This document shows, in pieces, positions 6,399 through 12,017 of a DNA stretch of 12,017 nucleotides. Below the pieces are notes generated by a model. The model searched no databases. It was given only the letters and a program-made list of their open reading frames with translations, and was not told the origin of the DNA. The stretch covers positions 1 through 12,017 of the forward strand of contig CALFMR010000508.1 in the NCBI GenBank assembly GCA_937880585.1. The letters run 5' to 3'. Position numbers and translations under genes: made by a program. Numbering within the stretch: the first letter of the stretch is position 1; every line of letters starts with the position of its first letter. Source of the stretch: an uncultured Acidobacteriota bacterium. Lineage in GTDB: Bacteria > Acidobacteriota > Vicinamibacteria > Vicinamibacterales > SCN-69-37.

Positions 6399-7420
6399 AG
6401 GGCTTCCTCCATGGCCGGCTCGCCGAGCAGCGCCGAGGCCAGGCTGGCCGGCGTCGCGCGCCACAGGTCTTCGGGCACGCGCTGACCGGCCGTGAGATAG
6501 GACACGGGAAGTCCGCGCTCGCGCACCGCATCGAAGAGCGGCAGCATCGAGTCGGACTCGTCGATCTTGGTGATGACGACGCGCGACGGACGCAAGGGCG
6601 CGTAGCGATCGAGCAGGCGGCGCGCGGTCGCGGCCGACGTGTCGGCGGCGAGCACGACGTGCGTCCGCACGCTGCGCTTGCGATCCAGTACCTGGAAGAG
6701 CGCGGAGATGTTCGCGTCGATGGGCGACCGGCCCGCGGTGTCGACGAGCGCGGTGTGGCGCGTCGTGCCGAGGGCCTGTTCGAATTCGCCGGCGGTGCGC
6801 GCGATGCGGAACGGCATGCCCATCACCGACGCATAGCCGCGCAGTTGCTCGATGGCGCCCGCGCGGAATCCGTCGGCTGACACGAGCCCGAGCGCTTGAC
6901 CGCCGGCGATGCACTCCTGCGCCGCAATCTTCGCAATCGTCGTCGTCTTGCCCACGCCGGGCGGGCCGACGAAGACCTCGTAGCGCGCATAGGCCGCGTC
7001 GGCGGCCGACGATCCCTCGAGCTCGGCGACGAGCGCGCGCCGCAGACCGCGGTCAGCGTTGCCGCGGCACTCGGCGTCGGACATCCGCGCGGCCACGGCT
7101 TCGGCGAGCGCGCGCGTCATCCCGGCAGCGACGAGCCGCGCGATGACCCCGGCTCGTGCACCGGCCGCAGGCTGTCGGTCGGCCGGCACGTCCGTCCGGT
7201 CCTCCGACAGGCGCGAGGCCGCGCTGGCCGCGGTGGGCGTCGCCGCCAGACCGCGTTCGGCCGCCGCCGTGAGGCGTACGACGCGCTGGCCGAGCCACCC
7301 ACGCCAGCCAGACGCCGGCACGAGCTCGGTCGAGAGCACGAGCGCGGCAGGACCGAGCTCGTCGCGGGCCATGGCCAAAGCCTCCCGCACGGTGGGCGCG
7401 TAGACGCGCTTGACGTACAT
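6389..7420 (-). CDS. flhF: SRP-family GTPase FlhF, flagellar placement protein
   Basis: FlhF is the third SRP-type GTPase beside Ffh and FtsY. It marks the membrane site of flagellar assembly and is controlled by FlhG. The 343-residue product opens with the typical MYVKRVYAPTVREALAMARD, then a low-complexity basic/Ala-rich B domain to about 90, an N-domain helical region at about 90-145, and the GTPase domain. That domain shows the P-loop GPPGVGKTT (152-160), the SRP insertion-box motif ADGFRAGAIEQL (182-193), DTAGRS (227-232), and TKID (284-287). The final YLTAGQRVPEDLW is the conserved closing G5-like motif. The ATG at 7420 lies 1 base after the flhA stop and has no ribosome binding site of its own, so it depends on coupling. 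It overlaps flhG by 10 bases. The catalytic motifs are all intact. Confidence 0.97.
   Translation of the reverse strand: MYVKRVYAPTVREALAMARDELGPAALVLSTELVPASGWRGWLGQRVVRLTAAAERGLAATPTAASAASRLSEDRTDVPADRQPAAGARAGVIARLVAAGMTRALAEAVAARMSDAECRGNADRGLRRALVAELEGSSAADAAYARYEVFVGPPGVGKTTTIAKIAAQECIAGGQALGLVSADGFRAGAIEQLRGYASVMGMPFRIARTAGEFEQALGTTRHTALVDTAGRSPIDANISALFQVLDRKRSVRTHVVLAADTSAATARRLLDRYAPLRPSRVVITKIDESDSMLPLFDAVRERGLPVSYLTAGQRVPEDLWRATPASLASALLGEPAMEEALCH
6404..6410 (-). promoter_or_regulatory. Ribosome binding site deciding the GTG start of flhG
   Basis: On the minus strand this reads GGAGGAA. The GGAGG core is 7 bases upstream of the GTG at 6398-6396, and there is no nearby in-frame ATG. 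It lies within the last codons of flhF, consistent with coupled translation of the two partner proteins. Confidence 0.8.
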
Positions 7421-7421
7421 G

Positions 7422-9479
7422 TCAGTCGAGCGTGGCGACGGAAACCAGCCGCACCTGCGGTGGGACCTCGCCGTGTGACAGCACCGCGATGTGCGGCAGC
7501 GCCCGTGAGAGCAGCCGCCACAGATGGGGGCGCAATGTCGGTGAACACAACAGCACAGGTTGTGCCAAGTCTTCGGAGGCGAGCACCTCCCCCAGCCGGC
7601 TGGCGAGTGACTGCGCCTTGGCCGGGTCGACGGCGAGGACGACGCCGCGGTCGGTGCGCGTGAGCGAACCGGCGAGCGTGTCCTCGAGCGCCGGGCCGAG
7701 CGCGATCGCGCGCAGCTCGCCTCCGTCGGTCTGATAGGTACGGCAGATCGATCGGCCGAGCGCGGCGCGCACGGCCTCGACGATGACGTCGGGATCCTTG
7801 ACGGCGCCGGCCGGCCCGGCGGCATCCGCCATCGCCTCGAGGATCGTCGTGAGATCGCGCACCGGCACGCGCTCGCGCAGGAGCTGGCGCAGCACGCGCT
7901 GCACGTCGCCGACGGTCGCGATCTTCGGGATGAGCTCCTCGACGATCTTCGGCGACGACTCCGCCACGCGGTCGACGAGCTCCTTCGTCTGCTGCCGCGT
8001 CAGCAGGTCCGGCAGGAACGAGCGGATGACTTCCGACAGGTGCGTCGAAATCGCCGTCGTCGGATCGACCACGGTGTAGCCGGCCGCGAGTGCCGCATCG
8101 CGGCGATCGGGCGTGACCCAGACCGCTGGCAGGCCGAACGCCGGTTCGCGCGTGGCCAGGCCCTCGACGACCGCGCTGACCGTGCCCGGGTTGATCGCGA
8201 GCAGCCGGTCGACGAACAGATCGCCACGCGCGACTTCGACGCCCTTGACGAGGATGGCGTAGGTGCGCGGACCGAGCTGGAGATTGTCGGAGACGTGGAC
8301 CGGCGGGACGACGAGCCCGGTCTCGGTCGCAATCTGCCGGCGGATCGATCGGACGCGGCTGAGGAGCGTGCCGCCCTGGCTCTCGTCGACGATCGTCACG
8401 AGCGCGTAGCCGACTTCGATGCCGAGCGGATCGACCGACACGACGGCTTCGACCGTTTCCGGCGCGGCTGGCGCCGCTGCGTCGGCGGCCGTCGTCGTCG
8501 TGCGCTCGTGGCGGTTCATGTACGCGGTACCGCCGAGCACGGCGGCGACCATGAGGAACGAGACCTTCGGCAGACCCGGAATGAGCGCGAGCGCGACGAG
8601 CACGCCCGCCGCCACGGCGAGCGGCCGAGACCGCGCGAGGAGCTGGGCCGCGACTTCTTCGCCGAGGTGCGATTCGGCCGACGCGCGCGTCGTGATGAGG
8701 CCGCCCGACATCGAGACGAGGAGCGCGGGGATCGCCGTGACGAGGCCTTCACCGACGGTCAGGATCGTGTAGGTCTCGGCGGCGGTGCTGATGTCGAGGC
8801 CGTGCTGAACGACGCCGATGATGAGGCCGGCGACGATGTTGACGCCCGTGATGAGGACGGCGGCGAGCGCGTCGCGCTGGGTGAAGCGGATGGCGCCGTC
8901 CATCGCGCCGTAGAAGTCGGCCTCGCGCCGCACGCGCTCGCGGCGGGTGCGCGCCTCCTGCTCGTTGATGACGCCGGCGTTCAAGTCCGCGTCGATCGCC
9001 ATCTGCCGGCCGGGCATCGCGTCGAGGGTGAACCGCGCCGTCACTTCCGAGATGCGGACCGCGCCGTGGTTGATGACCACGAACTGGATCACGATCAGGA
9101 CGGCGAAGACGACGATGCCGACGACGAAGTTGCCGCCGACGACGAACTGGCCGAACGACATGATCACGTGGCCGGCCGCGTCGATGCCCTCCGCGCCATG
9201 GAGCAGGATGAGGCGCGTCGAGGCGACGTTGAGCGACAGCCGGATCAACGTGAGGAGCAGGAGCAAGGACGGAAAGACGGAGAACTCGACCGGCTGCCGC
9301 ACATAGATCGCCGTGAGGAGCAGCACGACCGACAGGCCGATGTCGACCGAGAGCAGCAGGTCGAGGATGAACGGCGGCAGCGGCACGATCATCAGGAGCA
9401 CCACCGCCAGCACGGCGATGGGCGCCAGGAGGTGCGCGGCGCGGCGAGCAACGGGCTTCGTGGATGTCGGTGTCGGCAT
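7422..9479 (-). CDS. flhA: Flagellar type III export gate protein FlhA
   Basis: FlhA is the largest export-gate component. It forms a nonameric ring that couples proton flow to protein export and docks chaperone-substrate complexes. The 685-residue product is full length. The N-terminal half has about eight transmembrane segments up to about residue 320. The family signature RLSLNVASTRLILLHG is at about 80-95. The conserved cytoplasmic loop at about 146-205 includes RFTLDAMPGRQMAIDADLNA and FYGAMDGAIRFTQRD. An acidic/Ala linker at about 325-345 leads to the soluble C-terminal domain (about 346-685), which contains DPLGIEVGY, GTLLSRVRSIRRQIA and LSEVIRSFLPDLLTRQQ. The ATG at 9479 is 5 bases after the flhB stop, without a clear ribosome binding site, and gives the expected short basic N-terminus before the first membrane segment. 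Confidence 0.98.
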   Translation of the reverse strand: MPTPTSTKPVARRAAHLLAPIAVLAVVLLMIVPLPPFILDLLLSVDIGLSVVLLLTAIYVRQPVEFSVFPSLLLLLTLIRLSLNVASTRLILLHGAEGIDAAGHVIMSFGQFVVGGNFVVGIVVFAVLIVIQFVVINHGAVRISEVTARFTLDAMPGRQMAIDADLNAGVINEQEARTRRERVRREADFYGAMDGAIRFTQRDALAAVLITGVNIVAGLIIGVVQHGLDISTAAETYTILTVGEGLVTAIPALLVSMSGGLITTRASAESHLGEEVAAQLLARSRPLAVAAGVLVALALIPGLPKVSFLMVAAVLGGTAYMNRHERTTTTAADAAAPAAPETVEAVVSVDPLGIEVGYALVTIVDESQGGTLLSRVRSIRRQIATETGLVVPPVHVSDNLQLGPRTYAILVKGVEVARGDLFVDRLLAINPGTVSAVVEGLATREPAFGLPAVWVTPDRRDAALAAGYTVVDPTTAISTHLSEVIRSFLPDLLTRQQTKELVDRVAESSPKIVEELIPKIATVGDVQRVLRQLLRERVPVRDLTTILEAMADAAGPAGAVKDPDVIVEAVRAALGRSICRTYQTDGGELRAIALGPALEDTLAGSLTRTDRGVVLAVDPAKAQSLASRLGEVLASEDLAQPVLLCSPTLRPHLWRLLSRALPHIAVLSHGEVPPQVRLVSVATLD

Positions 9480-9484
9480 GGGCG

Positions 9485-10561
9485 TCAGAGGACGAGCTGT
9501 TTCAGGCGCACGAGGTAGGCGAGCACCTCGGCCACGGCGCCGAAGAGCTCGGCGGGAATGACGTCGCCCACGTCCGCGCTCTTGTGGAGCGCGCGGGCGA
9601 GCGTGACGTTTTCGACGAGCGGCACGCCGTGCTCACGGGCGGCCGCGCGGATGCGCGCGGCCATCTCGTCCACGCCCTTGGCGAGGACGACGGGCGCGGC
9701 CATGGCCTCGCGCCGGTATTCGAGCGCGACGGCGACGTGCGTCGGGTTGGTGATGACGACGGTCGCGCGCTTGACGTCGTTGAGCATCCGGCGGCGCGTC
9801 ATGTCGCGCTGCACGCGGCGCACGCGCGCTTTGATTTCCGGGTTGCCCTCGGTCATCTTCTGGTCGTCGCGCACTTCCTGCCGGGTCATCTTCAACTGAT
9901 CGAGCCATCGCCACTTCTGCACGCCATAGTCGGCGCCGGCGAGCGCGGCCAGCGCGAGGCTCGATCGCCAGAGCAGCGACCACATGCGATCCCAGGCGAA
10001 CGACGCGGCTTCGGTCGGCATCATCGCCGTCAGCCGCGGCGCGTCGGTGTAGCTCGCGCGGACGAACAGATACGACAGCGATCCGATGACGGCCAGACCG
10101 ATGAGCGCCTTGGCGAGATCGGGACCGGCCTGCAGCGGCGCGAAGCGCGCGAAGCCGCTGGCCGGGTTGAGTCGTCCCCAGTTGAGCTCGACGGCTTTCG
10201 GCGAGTACGACCAGCCGGTCTGCACGACGCTCGTCAGGATCGACACGACCGCGGCGACGACGAGCACGGGCGCGAGCACGCGCATGAACGTCTCGCCATC
10301 GGCCCAGAGCGACACGGTGAGGTCGGTGGCGTCGATGCCGCCGCGCGCCTGATCGCCGAAGGTCGAGAGGATGGCAATCATGCGGTCGCGCAGGAGCTCG
10401 AGCATTCCAGTGCCGGACCAGGCGAGCGTGATCGTGGCGGCGCCGAGCGACAGCACGGCCGAGAGGTCGCGGCTGCGCGCAATCTGGCCGCGCTCCTTGG
10501 CCTCCTTGACCCGTCGTCCTGTGGGTCGTTCGGTACGATCGCCGGCGGATCCAGCAGCCAT
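9485..10561 (-). CDS. flhB: Flagellar export switch protein FlhB
   Basis: FlhB is the export-gate protein that switches secretion from rod/hook to filament substrates after cleaving itself. The 358-residue product starts with the usual basic stretch (RRVKEAKERGQIARSRDL, residues 16-33). Four membrane segments follow within about 34-215, then the cytoplasmic linker helix with KMTRQEVRDDQKMTEGNPEI (224-243). The autocleavage motif NPTH is at 272-275, between N272 and P273, in the context VVITNPTHVAVALEY. The C-terminal KGVDEMAARIR and GVPLVENVTLARALH segments are conserved. The ATG at 10561 is 6 bases past the fliR stop with only a weak ribosome binding site. The catalytic motif is intact, so a normal substrate-specificity switch is expected. 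Confidence 0.98.
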   Translation of the reverse strand: MAAGSAGDRTERPTGRRVKEAKERGQIARSRDLSAVLSLGAATITLAWSGTGMLELLRDRMIAILSTFGDQARGGIDATDLTVSLWADGETFMRVLAPVLVVAAVVSILTSVVQTGWSYSPKAVELNWGRLNPASGFARFAPLQAGPDLAKALIGLAVIGSLSYLFVRASYTDAPRLTAMMPTEAASFAWDRMWSLLWRSSLALAALAGADYGVQKWRWLDQLKMTRQEVRDDQKMTEGNPEIKARVRRVQRDMTRRRMLNDVKRATVVITNPTHVAVALEYRREAMAAPVVLAKGVDEMAARIRAAAREHGVPLVENVTLARALHKSADVGDVIPAELFGAVAEVLAYLVRLKQLVL

Positions 10562-10567
10562 GGCGAC

Positions 10568-11323
10568 TTAGCGGAACGCTCCGGCCATGTCGGCCGCCGC
10601 GTGCAGCACGGTGGGCAGATAGCGGTCGACCAGACCGGGCAGCGTCGTGAGGGCGGCGGCCATGACGAGCAGGCCGACGATGGCGCGCGCCGACGCGCCC
10701 GCGGTGATGACGTTGAGCGAGGGGGCCACGCGCGAGAGCAGGCCGATCGCGATTTCGACGAGCAGCAGCACGGCGATGATCGGCGCGGCAATGCGTACGC
10801 CGATGACGAAGACCAAACCGAGCAGCCGGCCGACGTTCGCACCGAGGCTCGGGTCGAGCCCGCCGAAGCCGACCGGCAGCGCGCGGTACGAGTCGGCGAG
10901 CGCGCGCAGGAGCGCGTGGTGCGCGTCGATGCTGAAGCAGATGACCGTGGCCAGGTTCGCGTACAGCAGCGCGAGGACGTTGTTGCGCACGCCGCTCTGC
11001 GGGTCAATCAAGGCGCCGAGCGAGAGGCCGATTTGAAAGCCGATGAACTGGCCCGCGAAGTCCGCGCCGGCGATGAGCACCTGGATGGCGAGCGCGATCG
11101 CCAGACCGATGGCGGCTTCGCGCAGAATGACGATCGCCAAGCCCGTGAATGGCAGGTTCGCCGGCACGGCGACGAACGGTGCGAGGATCACCGCGAGGAT
11201 GAGCGTGACGCCGACGCGCGCCTGCACGGGTGCGTTCACCGCGCCGAGGAACGGCGTGGCGACGACCAGCATGCTGGGCCGTACGAGGAGCAGCGCGAGC
11301 GCGGCGACGGCGGCGAAGTTCAT
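10568..11323 (-). CDS. fliR: Flagellar export gate protein FliR
   Basis: FliR is an inner-membrane protein that, with FliP and FliQ, forms the helical export gate pore. The 251-residue product is typical in length and very hydrophobic, with about six membrane-embedded segments. Recognisable family features are the N-terminal LVRPSMLVVATPFLG, the segment REAAIGLAIALAIQVLIAGA, FAGQFIGFQIGLSLGALIDP, and the late RIAAPIIAVLLLVEIAIGLL and LSRVAPSLNV. The ATG at 11323 overlaps the fliQ stop in an ATGA arrangement, which agrees with the expected N-terminus. An in-frame upstream extension of 22 codons is rejected because it would overlap the fliQ 3' end with a non-hydrophobic, Arg-rich sequence unlike FliR. 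Confidence 0.97.
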   Translation of the reverse strand: MNFAAVAALALLLVRPSMLVVATPFLGAVNAPVQARVGVTLILAVILAPFVAVPANLPFTGLAIVILREAAIGLAIALAIQVLIAGADFAGQFIGFQIGLSLGALIDPQSGVRNNVLALLYANLATVICFSIDAHHALLRALADSYRALPVGFGGLDPSLGANVGRLLGLVFVIGVRIAAPIIAVLLLVEIAIGLLSRVAPSLNVITAGASARAIVGLLVMAAALTTLPGLVDRYLPTVLHAAADMAGAFR

Positions 11324-11589
11324 CGCACGAGATCCGGCAGCCGCCGGATGAGCGCGGCGGCAAATCCCGTGACGACGCGCAGCATCCATGGAAACGTGAA
11401 GGCGAAGACGACGAAGATCGCGGCCGCGCGCGGGATGAACGACAGGATGTTGTCCTGGATGGACGTCACCGTCTGCAGGATGCTGATGAGCACGCCCACG
11501 ATGAGCCCGACCGCCAGCATCGGCAGCGAGATGATGATCGCCGTCTCAATCGCCTGTCTCACGACCCCGAGCACCAGTGCGTCTGACAT
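11320..11589 (-). CDS. fliQ: Flagellar export gate protein FliQ
   Basis: FliQ is a small two-helix membrane protein, four copies of which wrap around the FliP5-FliR1 core of the export gate. The 89-residue product matches the family length exactly. It has two hydrophobic hairpin segments at about 15-37 and 52-76, separated by the conserved loop QTVTSIQDN at 39-47. The start is ATG at 11589, chosen over an in-frame GTG at 11604 because GGAGAA lies just upstream and the resulting N-terminus (MSDALVLGVVRQAIETA) aligns with the family. It overlaps fliR by 4 bases. A 64-base gap separates it from fliP, unusual for these two genes. Confidence 0.97.
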   Translation of the reverse strand: MSDALVLGVVRQAIETAIIISLPMLAVGLIVGVLISILQTVTSIQDNILSFIPRAAAIFVVFAFTFPWMLRVVTGFAAALIRRLPDLVR

Positions 11590-11594
11590 ACCGC

Positions 11595-11600
11595 TTCTCC
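11595..11600 (-). promoter_or_regulatory. Ribosome binding site for fliQ
   Basis: On the minus strand this reads GGAGAA, with GGAG 7 bases before the ATG at 11589. It excludes the upstream in-frame GTG at 11604, since the motif would then lie inside the coding region. Confidence 0.75.
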
Positions 11601-11623
11601 CCACCGACGGCCGAACCCACTGC

Positions 11624-11650
11624 TGGCTTCCGGCTTCGAACGTCTAACTG
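11624..11650 (-). repeat. Short heptamer-like repeats in the fliP-fliQ gap
   Basis: On the minus strand the gap begins with CCAGTTA, GACGTTC, GAAGCCG and GAAGCCA, read in consecutive sevens. The last two units differ at one base. The first two resemble the units seen in the flgF-flgG and pre-flgF gaps (GTTCGA and AGTTAG cores). The resemblance is partial, so the repeat call is tentative. No clear promoter is seen in the gap. Confidence 0.45.
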
Positions 11651-11653
11651 GAT

Positions 11654-12017
11654 CTACATGAAGCTCTTCACGAGCGAACCGACGAGCAGATTCCAGCCGT
11701 CGATCATCACGAAGAGCAGCACCTTGAACGGGAGCGAGATCATCATCGGCGGCAGCTGCATCATGCCCATCGAGAGCAGCGTCGTGGAGACGACGAGGTC
11801 GACGAGTAGAAACGGCACGAACAGAAAGAAGCCCATCTGGAAGCCGGTCTTGAGCTCCGAGATCGCGAACGCGGGCACGACGACGCGCATCGGGAGATCG
11901 GCGGCGCTCGCCGGGCGTGGCAGCCGGGCGAGCTCGACGAAGAGCGCGAGGTCGGCCTCGCGAGTCTGCTTCAACATGAAGTCGCGCAGAGGCGGCGCGC
12001 CGCGGTCCATGGCCGTC
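11654..12017 (-). CDS. fliP: Flagellar export gate protein FliP, C-terminal part (runs off the right edge)
   Basis: FliP forms the pentameric core of the export gate channel. About 120 residues of the C-terminal half are present; the start lies beyond the right edge. The visible part aligns closely with known FliP: MDRGAPPLRDFMLKQTREAD, then PMRVVVPAFAISELKTGFQM, the membrane run FFLFVPFLLVDLVVSTTLLS, a short MGMMQLPPMMISLPFK segment, and the closing LLFVMIDGWNLLVGSLVKSF. The frame stays open through the two further whole codons before the edge (Thr-Ala), so the in-window ATG at 12010 is internal and not the start. fliO, if present, would be expected outside the window. Confidence 0.97.
   Translation of the reverse strand, partial: TAMDRGAPPLRDFMLKQTREADLALFVELARLPRPASAADLPMRVVVPAFAISELKTGFQMGFFLFVPFLLVDLVVSTTLLSMGMMQLPPMMISLPFKVLLFVMIDGWNLLVGSLVKSFM

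Noticed and set aside
4813..6531. A 572-codon frame read as one FlhG-FliA fusion-like protein
   Set aside because: The upstream part is an out-of-frame Arg-rich reading of flhG. Only the last 247 codons are real (FliA), with their own GGAGG and ATG.
6389..7825. A longer FlhF starting upstream inside flhA
   Set aside because: The extra N-terminal residues are a Ser/Arg/Pro/Cys-rich out-of-frame reading of flhA. The conserved FlhF N-terminus begins at the ATG at 7420.
8040..9518. A 492-codon plus-strand open frame opposite flhA
   Set aside because: It is a low-complexity Asp/Arg/Glu-rich antisense shadow of flhA, with no recognisable family pattern and no supporting ribosome binding site noted.
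11606..11644. Imperfect inverted repeat (GACGGCCGAA and TTCGAACGTC) in the fliP-fliQ gap
   Set aside because: It has two mismatches in ten bases and a loop of about 19 bases in GC-rich sequence. It is not distinguishable from chance and lacks a U-tract.
9464..11647. A 727-codon open frame on the plus strand opposite fliQ, fliR and flhB
   Set aside because: It lies antisense to well-conserved export genes. Its translation is an Arg/Asp/Glu/His-rich string without domain features, typical of reverse frames of high-GC genes with few stops.
1..12017. Mobile elements, CRISPR arrays, tRNA or rRNA genes, defence or biosynthetic genes
   Set aside because: The window is almost fully covered by conserved flagellar genes in one direction. 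I saw no transposase, integrase, regularly spaced long repeats or tRNA-like structure.

Overview
The window is a dense, single-direction flagellar gene cluster. Every supported gene lies on the minus strand, so transcription runs from high to low coordinates. The G+C content is clearly high, roughly two thirds by eye, and codons end mostly in G or C. The flagellum is of the Gram-negative type: P-ring (flgI) and L-ring (flgH) genes are present, along with flgA, the P-ring chaperone. The order fliP-fliQ-fliR-flhB-flhA-flhF-flhG-fliA, the very high GC and short tandem repeats in the gaps suggest an environmental diderm such as Acidobacteriota (Vicinamibacteria-like). That placement is an inference, not a demonstrated identity.

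Layout in the direction of transcription: (1) the type III export gate genes, the fliP 3' part (12017-11654), fliQ, fliR, flhB and flhA, ending at 7422; (2) the placement, number and regulation block, flhF (SRP-type GTPase), flhG (MinD-like ATPase) and fliA (sigma-28), from 7420 to 4813; (3) the switch block, fliM, fliN and an unrecognised 126-residue membrane-anchored coiled-coil protein, from 4808 to 3093; (4) the rod and ring block, flgF, flgG, flgA, flgH and the flgI 5' part, from 3070 to the left edge.

The genes are packed like one long operon. Most junctions range from an 11-base overlap to a 7-base gap, and several show overlapping stop and start codons (fliQ/fliR, fliN/hypothetical, flhF/flhG, flhG/fliA, flgA/flgH), which points to translational coupling. 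Only three gaps exceed 20 bases: 64 bases between fliP and fliQ, 22 between the hypothetical gene and flgF, and 71 between flgF and flgG. Each contains short tandem repeats with a 7- or 8-base unit. I see no convincing promoter or intrinsic terminator in these gaps. There is no gene-free stretch over 300 bases.

Together the genes encode the membrane export gate that secretes rod, hook and filament subunits, the proteins that decide where and how many flagella form, the late-gene sigma factor, the C-ring switch, the proximal and distal rod, and the P and L rings. The region is mostly conventional. The points worth attention are the small unknown protein behind fliN, the displaced fliM-fliN pair, the L-ring protein without a standard lipobox, FlhG without the N-terminal FlhF-activating motif, and the tandem repeats in the gaps. 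I found no sign of a new defence system, mobile element, CRISPR array or RNA gene.
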